A stretch of 64,000 bases of DNA, taken from the NCBI GenBank assembly GCA_029202405.1, contig CP119312.1, forward strand, positions 2,981,001-3,045,000, in the 5' to 3' direction. Below are positions 25,636 to 34,531 of the stretch, piece by piece. Below the pieces are notes generated by a model. The model was not told the origin of the DNA. It did no database searches and was given only the letters and a program-made list of their open reading frames with translations. Positions within the stretch are counted from its first letter, which is position 1, and each line of letters begins with the position of its first letter. Source of the DNA: Candidatus Devosia phytovorans (GTDB taxonomy: Bacteria > Pseudomonadota > Alphaproteobacteria > Rhizobiales > Devosiaceae). A program made the position numbers and the translations under genes.

Positions 25636-25741
25636 AATGAAAAGGGCCCCACTCAGACCGGCGATGCGCGGTCCAAAGTGGGGCCCAAATGCCCGAAGTC
25701 GAAATGTTGTCCGGATAGTGCAGACCCGCGTTGCCGGAGTC
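25636..25741 (-). promoter_or_regulatory. ami leader: terminator plus candidate ANTAR target hairpins
   Basis: On the minus strand, just before amiC, a perfect 10-bp stem (arms at 25677-25686 and 25644-25653) is followed by TTTTCATT, an intrinsic terminator between promoter and first gene. Inside its loop is a small hairpin (GACCG/CGGTC arms) whose apex contains GCATCG. About 37 bases upstream another hairpin (25723-25741) can be drawn with a six-base loop GCAACG. Two small hairpins, the second inside or overlapping a terminator, are the known ANTAR target design. The exact pairing is my hand folding. Confidence 0.6.
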
Positions 25742-25991
25742 AAGGGAACGGCGAAATAATACGCTGTTGATATTAGGCGCCCAATGTTTGGGCATCCGAT
25801 CATCCTTCGCGGCTTGGTGTCGGTGCCTTCGGCACCCATTCCTTTGCTTCCTGGTGGACCGCCTTGACGCTGACCATCTCCGGTTCATTCCACAGCCAAT
25901 CCATCCGATGCCCTTGCGCGCGATTGAGCTTTGCTTGCTAGATAGGCAGCGCAGTGCAGTGGGCGTTTTTTGCACAGAACGGGGAAATGAA
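25742..25991. other. Divergent intergenic region, amiC / BMP receptor
   Basis: The remainder of the 369-bp gap between amiC (minus) and the BMP receptor (plus) holds no convincing gene. Promoters for both operons should lie here, but I see no clear -35/-10 pair. No TGGTATACCA-like site was noticed, in contrast to the flanking catabolic blocks. Confidence 0.5.
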
Positions 25992-26987
25992 ATGATGGAT
26001 CGATTGCGGTTTGGACGACGCGCCTTTGTATCGACGCTGGCGCTGGGTACGGCTTTGATGCTCTCGGGCGCAGCCTTTGCACAGGACGTGATCAAGATCG
26101 CGGCCGTCTGGACTGTGCCGGTCGAACAGCAATGGGCCAGCCGGCTGCATAATGCGCTGGTGGCCGCGCAGGAGCGCGGCGAGATCGAATATGTTTACTC
26201 GGAAAACACCACGGCGACTGACTATGAGCGCGTGATGCGGGAATATGCCGAGCAGGGCGTGGCGCTGATGATCGGCGAGGCCTTTGCCGTCGAGGCGCCG
26301 GCACGTGCCGTGTCAGCTGACTATCCCGAGATCAGCTTCCTGATGGGTTCGTCTCTGCCGCCGGTCGAGCCGAACTTCGCCACGTTTGACAATTTCATCC
26401 AGGAGCCAAGCTACCTGACGGGCATGATTGCCGGCGCCAAGACCGAATCCGATGTCATCGGCATGGTCGGCGGCTTCGCCATTCCCGAGGTCAACCGCCT
26501 GATGAATGCCTTCATGGCTGGCGCCCTGTCGGTCAATCCGGACGCCAAGTTCTCGATCAGCTTCATCAACTCCTGGTATGATCCGCCAAAGGCCAAGGAA
26601 GCCGCTTTCGCCATGGTCGATGCTGGCGCCGACATCCTTTATGCCGAGCGTTTCGGTGTCTCCGACGCCGCCAAGGAACGCGGCATTCTGGCGATCGGCA
26701 ATGTTATCGACACCGCCGCCGACTATCCGGGCACGATCCTTGCCAGCGCGCTGTGGGACGGCACGCCGATGATCGACAAGGCGATCGCCGATGTGAAGGG
26801 GGGGAGCTTCACAGCGTCCGATTACGGCATTTATGCCTTCATGGAATATGGCGGTTCGAGCCTTGTGGTCGACGAGGCCCTGGCCGGTGCCGATGTGGTC
26901 GCCGCCGCCAAGGCCAAGGAAGCCGAAATTCTCGACGGCAGTTTCAAGGTCGAGATCAACGACGCCGAGCCGTCCTCAACTCTCTGA
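25992..26987 (+). CDS. BMP-family ABC transporter substrate-binding protein
   Basis: The 331-aa exported receptor uses the ATG at 25992, with GGGGA upstream; the ORF upstream is non-coding. The signal peptide contains RRAFVS after FG, which could be a Tat motif, then a hydrophobic stretch ending GAAFAQ. The mature part fits the BMP/Med lipoprotein-type fold (AAVWTVPVEQQWASRLHNAL, later GMVGGFAIPEVNRLMNAF), but no lipobox Cys is visible. BMP receptors bind nucleosides or related purines and pyrimidines. It is the first gene of an operon with ATPase, two permeases and a cytosine-deaminase-like enzyme, so a nucleobase or nucleoside is the probable ligand. Confidence 0.87.
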   Translation: MMDRLRFGRRAFVSTLALGTALMLSGAAFAQDVIKIAAVWTVPVEQQWASRLHNALVAAQERGEIEYVYSENTTATDYERVMREYAEQGVALMIGEAFAVEAPARAVSADYPEISFLMGSSLPPVEPNFATFDNFIQEPSYLTGMIAGAKTESDVIGMVGGFAIPEVNRLMNAFMAGALSVNPDAKFSISFINSWYDPPKAKEAAFAMVDAGADILYAERFGVSDAAKERGILAIGNVIDTAADYPGTILASALWDGTPMIDKAIADVKGGSFTASDYGIYAFMEYGGSSLVVDEALAGADVVAAAKAKEAEILDGSFKVEINDAEPSSTL

Positions 26988-26993
26988 TTTCTG

Positions 26994-27015
26994 CCGGGCG
27001 CCTGCGGGCGCCCGG
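26994..27015 (+). terminator. Hairpin between receptor and ATPase genes
   Basis: CCGGGCGCC (26994-27002) and GGCGCCCGG (27007-27015) form a perfect 9-bp stem with a TGCG loop and no T-run. It probably stabilises the receptor mRNA end or attenuates, a common device for differential expression in ABC operons. Confidence 0.5.
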
Positions 27016-27036
27016 TCTCGTATGCCTGGAGCCGCC

Positions 27037-28548
27037 ATGACCAGCACAGACACGGTTCTCTCGCTTGAGGGCATCACCAAACGTTTTGGCAGGCTGGTGG
27101 CCAATGACCAGCTCGACCTGAGCCTGCAGCGCGGCGAGATCCTCGCCTTGCTGGGCGAGAATGGTGCGGGCAAGACCACGCTGATGAACATCCTCTTCGG
27201 CCATTATGTGCAGGACGAGGGCATTGTGCGGGTCGATAGTACGGTGCTGCCGCCCGGCTCACCCGGCGCCGCGCTCGAGGCCGGTATCGGCATGGTACAT
27301 CAGCATTTCGCGCTGGCCGAAAACCTGTCCGGCCTCGACAATATCCGCCTTGGCACGGAAGGGCTGTTTGCCCTGGGCGGCAAGGCAGCGGCGCGGACGA
27401 AGGTCCGGCAGATCATTGCCGAAAGCGGGCTGGAGGTCGATCTTGACCGCCGCGTGGCAAGCCTCACCGTGGGCGAAAAACAGCGGGTGGAAATCCTCAA
27501 GGCGCTCTATCGAAATGTCCGGGTGCTGATCCTTGACGAACCCACGGCGGTGCTGACGCCGCAGGAATCCGAGGGCCTGTTCACCGTGCTGCGGCGCTTG
27601 GCGGCCAATGGCCTGGGCGTGATTTTTATTTCCCACAAGCTGGGCGAAGTGCTGTCGGTCTCGACGCGTATCCTCGTGCTGCGCGGCGGCAAGAAGGCCG
27701 GTGAACTGGTGACGGTCAATGCCGATCGCCGTGCGATTGCCGACCTTATGGTGGGCAAGGCGGTGGCCGAGGTGACGCGCACGGCTGCGAGACCAGCCGA
27801 GACGCTGCTGGAGTTTTCCGGCGTGCACCTGCGGCAGGGTTCCACCCGGCAGTCGTTGCGTGATGTCGGTTTCGCGCTGCGGGCCGGGGAGATCGTCGGC
27901 CTGGCCGGTGTGTCTGGCAACGGGCAGGGTGGCATTGCCGCGCTCATTTCAGGCCTTGCCGTGCCGGATGCCGGAGCCGTGCTGCTCTATGGCGAACCCG
28001 TAACCAGACCCGACCCGCGGGCGCTGGTGGCGGCGGGCGTGGCCCGCATGCCCGAAGATCGCCAGCACGATGGCGTGGTCGGCACCATGAGTGTTGCCGA
28101 CAATATTGCCATCGAGGAGGTGCGCAGTGGCAGCTTTTCGCGGCTCGGCCTGCTCGACCGCAAGGCCATGCAGGCGCGGGCGACCAGCGCCATTGAAGCC
28201 TATGATATCCGCTGCCCCGGTCCGGATGCCGAGGCGCGGCTGCTGTCGGGCGGCAATGTGCAAAAGCTCATCCTGGCGCGGGTGCTGGAGCGCGAACCGC
28301 GCGTCATCCTCGCCAACCAGCCGACGCGCGGCCTCGATGTCGGAGCGCAGTCCGAAGTGCATCGCCGTATCATCGCCGCGCGCGATCATGGCGCGGCCGT
28401 ATTGGTGATTTCAGAGGATCTAGACGAATTGTTTGCCCTGGCCGATCGCTTCCTTGTGGTGCATGCCGGGGAGGTGACCGATGCCGGGCCGTCCGACCGG
28501 CTCGATCGCGGTGCCGTGGGCCTTTTGATGGCAGGGCAGGCAGCATGA
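27037..28548 (+). CDS. Nucleoside-type ABC ATPase, double cassette (NupA/BmpA-operon type)
   Basis: The protein is 503 aa from the ATG at 27037 (TGGAG upstream). It has two nucleotide-binding domains. The first carries GENGAGKTT, the TVGEKQRVEIL signature variant, and LILDEPTAVLTPQE. The second carries GVSGNGQGG in place of Walker A, LSGGNVQKLILAR as signature and VILANQPTRGLD as Walker B. A degenerate second Walker A and Q for E are normal for this group. The stop overlaps the next start by 4 bp. It powers import via the two permeases that follow. Confidence 0.9.
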   Translation: MTSTDTVLSLEGITKRFGRLVANDQLDLSLQRGEILALLGENGAGKTTLMNILFGHYVQDEGIVRVDSTVLPPGSPGAALEAGIGMVHQHFALAENLSGLDNIRLGTEGLFALGGKAAARTKVRQIIAESGLEVDLDRRVASLTVGEKQRVEILKALYRNVRVLILDEPTAVLTPQESEGLFTVLRRLAANGLGVIFISHKLGEVLSVSTRILVLRGGKKAGELVTVNADRRAIADLMVGKAVAEVTRTAARPAETLLEFSGVHLRQGSTRQSLRDVGFALRAGEIVGLAGVSGNGQGGIAALISGLAVPDAGAVLLYGEPVTRPDPRALVAAGVARMPEDRQHDGVVGTMSVADNIAIEEVRSGSFSRLGLLDRKAMQARATSAIEAYDIRCPGPDAEARLLSGGNVQKLILARVLEREPRVILANQPTRGLDVGAQSEVHRRIIAARDHGAAVLVISEDLDELFALADRFLVVHAGEVTDAGPSDRLDRGAVGLLMAGQAA

Positions 28549-29627
28549 GCCTTCGCCTCGAAGCCCGCACCGATGCCCCGGTTACGCTCAAGCTCCTGGT
28601 TTCGCTCGGCGCCGGCCTCGCCGCACTGCTGCTGGTGGCCATCCCGGTAATGTTCGCCGGCGGCTCGCCCTTCACCGCCTATGGGCTGATCATCCAGGGC
28701 GCCTTCGGCTCGATGTTCGCCCTTTCGGAAACGCTCAACCGCGCAACGCCCCTGATCCTCACCGGCCTTGCCGCCGCCGTAGCCTTCCGCGCGCGCCTGT
28801 GGAATATCGGCGCCGAGGGGCAACTCTATATCGGCGCGCTGGCGGCGGTGCTGGTGGGCTCGGGCCTGTTGCAGATGCCGTCCATGCTGCTGATCCCCAC
28901 GGTGATGATTGCTGGCTTCATTGCCGGCGGGCTGATGATGGTGCTGCCGGCCCTGCTCAAGCAGCGCTTCGGCGCAGACGAGGTGGTTATCACTCTCCTG
29001 CTCAATTTCGTGGTGCTGCTGTTTATACAGATGCTGGTGGAGGGGCCGCTCAAGGACCCGCTGTCCATGGGCTGGCCGCAATCCGTGCCGCTGCTGGCTG
29101 AAGCGAAATTCGACAAGCTGGTGCCGCGCCTGCGCATGCATTGGGGGCTGGTGGTCGGCGTTGCTGCGGCAATCCTGCTCTGGGTTCTGGTGCGCAAGAC
29201 CGTACTCGGTTTCGAGATCAAGGCAGTGGGCGAAAACCGCGCGGCGGCGCGCTTCGCCGGCATTGCCGTCGATGCGACCATGCTCAAAGTGGCGCTGATC
29301 TCGGGTGGCCTCGCGGGGCTGGCCGGCGTCAGCGAGGTGGCCGGCGTCAAGGGTTATCTCTCGGCCGACCTGTCGCCGGGCTTTGGCTATTCGGGCATTG
29401 TCGTCGCCATGCTGGCGGGTCTGTCGCCTGTGGGAACGGTGTTTGCGGCGATCTTCGTGGCGGCCGTCTTCGTCGGTGCCGACTCGATGAGCCGGGCCAC
29501 CGGCATTTCCAACTATCTGGCCGATCTGGTGGTGGCGCTGTCGCTGCTCTGCGTTCTGGTGGGCGGTTTTTTCCTGCGCTTCCGCATCCGCTACGAGCGG
29601 ACTGCTGCGCCGGTCGCGGGAGCATAG
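28545..29627 (+). CDS. Nucleoside ABC transporter permease 1 (BPD_transp_2 family)
   Basis: The 360-aa inner-membrane protein has about nine hydrophobic segments. Family landmarks are ATPLILTGLAAAVAFRARLWNIGAEGQLYIG and, near the end, KAVGENRAAARFAGIAVDATM (each shown in part). It is typical of NupB/YufP-type permeases. Start overlaps the ATPase stop (ATGA) and the stop is 2 bases before the second permease ATG. Confidence 0.88.
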   Translation: MSLRLEARTDAPVTLKLLVSLGAGLAALLLVAIPVMFAGGSPFTAYGLIIQGAFGSMFALSETLNRATPLILTGLAAAVAFRARLWNIGAEGQLYIGALAAVLVGSGLLQMPSMLLIPTVMIAGFIAGGLMMVLPALLKQRFGADEVVITLLLNFVVLLFIQMLVEGPLKDPLSMGWPQSVPLLAEAKFDKLVPRLRMHWGLVVGVAAAILLWVLVRKTVLGFEIKAVGENRAAARFAGIAVDATMLKVALISGGLAGLAGVSEVAGVKGYLSADLSPGFGYSGIVVAMLAGLSPVGTVFAAIFVAAVFVGADSMSRATGISNYLADLVVALSLLCVLVGGFFLRFRIRYERTAAPVAGA

Positions 29628-29629
29628 CC

Positions 29630-30577
29630 ATGGATGTGTTGCTCGACATTTTCGGTTCCGCCAACTTCTGGGCCGCCGCTATCCGTATCGCCACGCCGCT
29701 GATCTTTGGCGTGCTGGGGGCGCTGATTTGCGAGCGCGCAGGGGTGCTCAATCTTGGCATTGAGGGCATTTTCGTTGCGGGCGCCATGGCCGGTTGGCTA
29801 GCGGTTTATCTCGGAGCGGGCCTTTGGGGCGGCGTGCTGGTTGCGCTCCTGACCGGGGCGGTTTTCGGCCTGTTGCATGCGGTGCTGACGGTTATCCTCG
29901 GCCTGTCGCAGCATGTGTCGGGCATCGGCATCACGCTGCTGGCCACGAGTCTGAGCTATTTCACCTATCGCACGGCGCTGCCGACGGTGACCTCGCCGCC
30001 GCGCATCAATCCTTTCCAGCCGATCAACATTCCCGGCCTCAGCGATCTGCCCTTTGTTGGGCCGGCGCTGTTCCAGCAGACGCCGCTGACCTTTCTGGCG
30101 GTGATCCTCGTCGCACTGGTTGCCTTCGTGCTCTATCGCACGCCGCTTGGCCTCGCCATCCGCGCCGTCGGCGATAATCCCGCCTCGGTCGAGGCGCAGG
30201 GCCTGTCGGTGCGCGGGCTGCGCATCGGAGCGGTGGTTGCCGGTTCGGCGCTGATGGCGCTGGGCGGGGCCTTCCTCACCATGTCGGCCTTCGACGCCTT
30301 CTTCTTCGGCATGGTCAATGGCCGTGGCTGGATCTGCATCGCACTGGTGGTGTTTGCCTCCTGGCAGCCGGGCAAGGCGCTGCTGGGGGCTTTGCTGTTC
30401 GGCGCCTTCGACGCCTTCCAGATCCGGCTGCAGGCCGAAATCGGCCAGGTCGTTCCGGGCCAGGTCTTCCTGATGCTGCCCTATCTTCTGTCCATCGTTG
30501 CGCTTGTGCTGGTCGCCCGTCGGGCCGACTATCCTCGCGCCCTGCTGCAGCCCTGGTTCAAGGGCCAGCGACACTAA
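29630..30577 (+). CDS. Nucleoside ABC transporter permease 2 (BPD_transp_2 family)
   Basis: The protein is 315 aa from the ATG at 29630; the upstream frame is shadow of permease 1. Landmarks are IATPLIFGVLGALICERAGVL near the start (abridged), NLGIEGIFVAGAM, and AIRAVGDNPASVEAQGLSV, diagnostic of NupC/YufQ-type permeases. About eight hydrophobic segments are seen. It forms the heterodimeric channel with permease 1. It is followed 14 bp later by the deaminase gene. Confidence 0.88.
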   Translation: MDVLLDIFGSANFWAAAIRIATPLIFGVLGALICERAGVLNLGIEGIFVAGAMAGWLAVYLGAGLWGGVLVALLTGAVFGLLHAVLTVILGLSQHVSGIGITLLATSLSYFTYRTALPTVTSPPRINPFQPINIPGLSDLPFVGPALFQQTPLTFLAVILVALVAFVLYRTPLGLAIRAVGDNPASVEAQGLSVRGLRIGAVVAGSALMALGGAFLTMSAFDAFFFGMVNGRGWICIALVVFASWQPGKALLGALLFGAFDAFQIRLQAEIGQVVPGQVFLMLPYLLSIVALVLVARRADYPRALLQPWFKGQRH

Positions 30578-30591
30578 CTCCGAGGCTCGTC

Positions 30592-31881
30592 GTGTTCGAT
30601 CTGAAACTCACCAATGCCACTCTTCCCGATGGCCATACCGGCGTGGACATCGGCGTCGCCGGCGGGCGCATCACCGCCGTGGAAGCCAATCTGGGTGGTG
30701 AGGCGGGCGAGGTGATCGACGCCGGTGGGCAGCTCGTGTCGCCGCCTTTCGTCGATTGCCATTTTCATATGGATGCGACGCTGTCGCTCGGCCTGCCGCG
30801 GCTCAATGAAAGCGGCCTGTTGCTCGAAGGCATCCAGATCTGGGGCGAACTCAAGCCACTGCTGACGCAGGAAGCACTGGTGGAGCGGGCGCTGGCCTAT
30901 TGCGACCTCGCGGTGAGCCAGGGCCTTTTGGCCATCCGCACCCATGTCGATATCTGCGACGACCGGCTGCTCGGCGTCGAGGCGCTGCTGGAAGTGAAGC
31001 GCCTCGTGGCGCCCTATATCGACCTGCAACTCGTGGCCTTCCCGCAGGACGGCTATTACCGCTATCCTGGCGCCGTTGAGCTGCTGGACCGGGCGTTGGA
31101 CATGGGCGTCGACGTGGTTGGTGGCATTCCCCATTTCGAGCGGACCATGGCGGATGGTGCGGCGAGTGTGAAGGCGCTCTGCGAGATTGCAGAAAAGCGC
31201 GCCCTGCTCGTTGACCTCCACTGCGACGAGACCGACGATCCGCTGAGCCGCCATATCGAGACGCTGACCTATGAGACCCAGCGCCTGGGTCTTGGCGGCC
31301 GCGTGGCCGGATCACATCTGACGTCGATGCATTCGATGGACAATTACTATGTCAGCAAGCTGCTGCCGCTGATGGCCGAAGCAGGCGTCGCGGCCATCGC
31401 CAACCCCAATATCAACATCGGCATCCAGGGCCGGCACGACAGCTATCCCAAGCGCCGCGGCATGACGCGCATTCCCGAAATGCTGACCTATGGCATTACC
31501 GCCGCCTTCGGACAGGACTGCATGATGGACCCCTGGTATTCGCTGGGCCAGGCCGACATGCTCGAAGTCGCCTCCATGGGCCTTCATGTGGCGCAGATGA
31601 CCAGCCGCGACGCCATGCGCCAGTGCTTTGCCGCCGTCACCACTGGCCCGGCGGAAATCCTCCACCTTAATGGCTATGGCCTCGAGGTTGGTTGCAGGGC
31701 CGACATGGTGTTGCTGCAGGCTGCCGATCCTATCGAGGCGATCCGGCTCAAGGCCACACGGCTGGCCGTGATCAAGGGCGGCAAGGTGATTTCGCGCACC
31801 CAGCCGCGCGAAAGCCTGCTGAGCCTCAACGGTCGACCAGAACGGCTCAACCCAGCTATGATTGGTCCCAAGCTCCGATAG
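30592..31881 (+). CDS. codA: Cytosine deaminase-like amidohydrolase
   Basis: The 429-aa enzyme starts with GTG at 30592 (GAGG 7-8 bases upstream). It matches the CodA group of the amidohydrolase superfamily. Metal and catalytic residues are visible: DCHFHMD (HxH), the HCDE motif at about 204-207, a SHLTSMHSM strand with the next His, and FGQDCMMDPW with the catalytic Asp. The expected reaction is hydrolytic deamination of cytosine or a related aminopyrimidine or triazine. It is the last gene of the BMP transporter operon, which supports nucleobase salvage or catabolism. Related enzymes act on isoguanine or creatinine, so the substrate is not certain. Confidence 0.82.
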   Translation: MFDLKLTNATLPDGHTGVDIGVAGGRITAVEANLGGEAGEVIDAGGQLVSPPFVDCHFHMDATLSLGLPRLNESGLLLEGIQIWGELKPLLTQEALVERALAYCDLAVSQGLLAIRTHVDICDDRLLGVEALLEVKRLVAPYIDLQLVAFPQDGYYRYPGAVELLDRALDMGVDVVGGIPHFERTMADGAASVKALCEIAEKRALLVDLHCDETDDPLSRHIETLTYETQRLGLGGRVAGSHLTSMHSMDNYYVSKLLPLMAEAGVAAIANPNINIGIQGRHDSYPKRRGMTRIPEMLTYGITAAFGQDCMMDPWYSLGQADMLEVASMGLHVAQMTSRDAMRQCFAAVTTGPAEILHLNGYGLEVGCRADMVLLQAADPIEAIRLKATRLAVIKGGKVISRTQPRESLLSLNGRPERLNPAMIGPKLR

Positions 31882-31970
31882 CGGGAGTTACCGACCCCAT
31901 TTCGGCCATCCGTCTTGCGAACTCTGTATCCACAGAGCTGCCACTGATCACAAGTCATGAGGTTGGATTA

Positions 31971-32345
31971 GTGAATGTAAATACTGCGGAAATTAGAAGA
32001 CGGCGGATATGGTCGTCCGTCGAAAAAATTGTAGGACGATATATCGTCATCACGGAAGACGGTCGGGAAACCGCCGATCCCGTCATGCAGCCGATGGTCC
32101 GTAACTCTGTGATCGCGATGCGGAAATTCTTTTGGGATAATGGCCTGATCACGGTTAGCCCCTTCGATGCCAAAGGCGAGTTCGTGGATGGCGAACTGTT
32201 CGAGGCCGATTTTACCGAAGAGGGTCTGGAAATGCTCAGGCGCAAGGCCGAGCGCTGGTCGGACAGCAAGGCGGCCCAGAAGACGCCACCCAATTACAAG
32301 CCTCTCGAAAAGATCCTGTCTGAAATCCGCGCCGCAGCAAAATAG
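31971..32345 (+). CDS. Hypothetical protein, about 124 aa
   Basis: No ATG lies upstream in this frame near the start. GTG at 31971 with GAGG/GGTTGGA before it is my choice, giving 124 aa. The product has a basic N-terminus (AEIRRRRIWSSVEKIVGRY), an acidic middle and an alanine/lysine-rich end. There is no signal peptide or membrane segment. The frame is clean and the codon pattern of the middle part looks coding. I do not recognise the family. It could be a small regulator or effector. Confidence 0.5.
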   Translation: MNVNTAEIRRRRIWSSVEKIVGRYIVITEDGRETADPVMQPMVRNSVIAMRKFFWDNGLITVSPFDAKGEFVDGELFEADFTEEGLEMLRRKAERWSDSKAAQKTPPNYKPLEKILSEIRAAAK

Positions 32346-32359
32346 ACGATTGGCGCAAC

Positions 32360-32746
32360 ATGTGCCTTTGTGCGGGCGCGTGGAGTGTCCAAGGCTATAG
32401 CAATTTCTCAGTGATAGAGAAGGCGACTGGCCGTTGGATCGGTCGAACTGGCGCTTGGTTCCCACCTGGATGGGCAGGACAGGAAATCGGCTGGGCATTC
32501 AGTCGTGATGCCTGGGGCGAAGGATACGCCACCGAGGCGGCAGTCCGTTGTCTGGAATGGGCCTTTGACGCGCTCGGTTGGAATGAGTCGGTTCATATAA
32601 TTCATCCAGACAACGCCGCGTCGGTCGCGGTCGCCAAAAGGATTGGTGTTGTTCTCCAAGCGTTTATCGATGCCAATGGAAACCTTGTTTACGCCAGCAA
32701 CAAAGACACTTTCGCGTTAAGGCAAACAGTGGCTGGCTCCAGCTAG
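32360..32746 (+). pseudogene. GNAT acetyltransferase, N-terminally truncated
   Basis: The 128-aa frame matches the C-terminal two thirds of a RimJ/RimL-type acetyltransferase: GRWIGRTGAWFPPGWAGQEI, then the acetyl-CoA-binding region AWGEGYATEAAV and HPDNAASVAVAKRIG. Family members are about 170-180 aa; here the first strands and helix are missing. The first residues (MCLCAGAWSVQGY) do not look like a native N-terminus and no ribosome site is seen. It is therefore probably a remnant. Confidence 0.7.
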
Positions 32747-32942
32747 GGAGAGCGTCCGTTTAGTAGGCGAGACCGCCTAAAAGCCGCCAGTCTGCCTTCC
32801 ACCCCAGAGCCTCCGGAATCCTTTCGCCCGGACCTCTCAGTCTGATGCCGAGCCCATTTCGGCCGTTAGCGCCCTCCGTCCGCCATCTCGAAAGCGGACT
32901 CTCCTAATCCTCGTCTTCAGCACCGCAGGCCAGATTTCCGGT

Positions 32943-33818
32943 TCATATCCGAAAGATGTGACTATCCTGATGGACCGCCTCCTTGAGCCATTTGACGAAG
33001 TGCTCGGTCTTGGGCCGTCCCGGCCGGGCCAGTTGCACGGCATAGACATGGTCGCTATCGGCGAGCCCGAAGGGCGTGAGCAGGCGACCGGAGGCAACGT
33101 CTTCCGCCACCAGGTGCCAAGGCGCGATCGCGCACCCCAGGCCGTTGAGCGCGGCCTCGATGGTCATATGGTAGTGATCGAAGACCAGAGTGCTGCCCAT
33201 TGCCCCGTCCGTGCCCGTCAGGCGCATCCATTCACGCCAAGCATCCGGACGGGTTCGTGCCTCCAGCCTGGGCAGCATCAGGATGTCGGCGGGCCCGCCC
33301 GCAGCCAGCGACGGCGCGACCACCAGCGCCAGCTTTTCGCGGAACAGAAGCGAGCTGTTTTCCGGGAGGCCAGACGCCGGAGGTAAAGCCAAAATCTGAA
33401 CGTCGAGCTGGCTTTGGTTCTGCCGGGTATCTGTTGCCAGCCGGACGTCATAACGGGGATGGCGCGCGGTGAAGTCAGGAAGGCGTGGAATAAGCCAGCG
33501 CATAGCCAGCGTGCTGAGGCAGCCGACATCCAGAATGCCATCATCGGCGCGGCCAATGATGCGCAGCGCATCCTCGATCTGATCAAAGGCAGATGTTATC
33601 GCAAAGCCAAAGAGCCGTCCCTCCGCAGTCAATCTGGGACGCCTGCGCGGTCCCTCAAACAGCTTGGCCCCAATATAGGCCTCGAGATGACTGACATGCC
33701 GGCTCACTGCCCCATGACTGACCCCAAGCTCAGTGGCAGCCGAAGGCATCTGGCCATGCCGAGCGGCCGCCTCGAAGGCCCGCAGGGCCGCAACAGGGAG
33801 GTTCTTGCGATTTTTCAT
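32943..33818 (-). CDS. LysR-type transcriptional regulator (GcvA-like)
   Basis: The protein is 291 aa from the ATG at 33818 (AAGG upstream); an earlier ATG at 33848 is less likely. The N-terminal helix-turn-helix is ALRAFEAAARHGQMPSAATEL, shown in part, followed by GVSHGAVSRHVSHLE. The C-terminal LysR ligand domain contains FHFDHYHMT-like and GLGCAIAPWHLV segments typical of the GcvA group. It is divergently transcribed from the tautomerase gene 97 bp away, which is the usual arrangement for LysR targets. Confidence 0.88.
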   Translation of the reverse strand: MKNRKNLPVAALRAFEAAARHGQMPSAATELGVSHGAVSRHVSHLEAYIGAKLFEGPRRRPRLTAEGRLFGFAITSAFDQIEDALRIIGRADDGILDVGCLSTLAMRWLIPRLPDFTARHPRYDVRLATDTRQNQSQLDVQILALPPASGLPENSSLLFREKLALVVAPSLAAGGPADILMLPRLEARTRPDAWREWMRLTGTDGAMGSTLVFDHYHMTIEAALNGLGCAIAPWHLVAEDVASGRLLTPFGLADSDHVYAVQLARPGRPKTEHFVKWLKEAVHQDSHIFRI

Positions 33819-33915
33819 GTGAGCCTTAGTCACGATGAAGCGGCGCACTTGTCAATAAGCCGAGCGCTGGGGCCATGCTAGATCACGCACACCGAAATAC
33901 CGCGCGAGATCAGCC

Positions 33916-34323
33916 ATGCCGTTTGTCCGAACAGTCGTGCCCACCGGGCTGGATCCATCCCGCAAACTGTTGATCGTGCAAGGAGTCCATGAGGCTCTTG
34001 TTGAAGGCATCGGGATGCCGAGCGACGAGCTGTTCAATCTCGTCACGGAGTACCGTGATGGCGAGCTCTTCTACGACAGACGCTTTAATGGCATCGCCCG
34101 TTCCGACCAGTTGATCGTCGTCGAGATCACGATGCGAAGGGGCAGGAGCGACGCCATGAAGCGCGCTCTATATGCCGCCATCACTCGAAATCTCGAGGCA
34201 ACAGCGGCGGTTTCACCCAAAGACGTTTTCATCTTCATGCACGAGAACGACTACTCCGACTGGAGCGTTGGCAATGGCGTCTTCGCGATGGCCATCGCCC
34301 AGCAGCGCGGAACCGATTTCTAG
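33916..34323 (+). CDS. Tautomerase-family protein (4-OT/MIF-like)
   Basis: The 135-aa protein begins MPFVRTVVP, so removal of Met exposes the catalytic Pro1 used by this superfamily. The length matches the fused two-motif members (Tautomerase_2 group), and the late ITMRRGRSDAMKRALYAAI and SPKDVFIFMHEND segments fit it. It probably interconverts keto and enol forms of an unsaturated acid. It is divergent from the LysR gene and likely its target. Confidence 0.75.
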   Translation: MPFVRTVVPTGLDPSRKLLIVQGVHEALVEGIGMPSDELFNLVTEYRDGELFYDRRFNGIARSDQLIVVEITMRRGRSDAMKRALYAAITRNLEATAAVSPKDVFIFMHENDYSDWSVGNGVFAMAIAQQRGTDF

Positions 34324-34531
34324 ACTCTGCTTCTAACGCTCGAGATTCGGGGCTCTAGGGCGGCATCGCGTCCCTTGGCAGCCAGAGCGCTGCACGTAAT
34401 AGCAGGGCTTCGGCCACGCTTCGCAATCGCCTTCGTCACGGATATCTGTCCTGTCCTCCGCGCGCATGACAGGCAAGCGCGCCTCACCGTGCCAGTGTGC
34501 ATGGGATGGGGGCGTTGAGCCGGAGGATATC

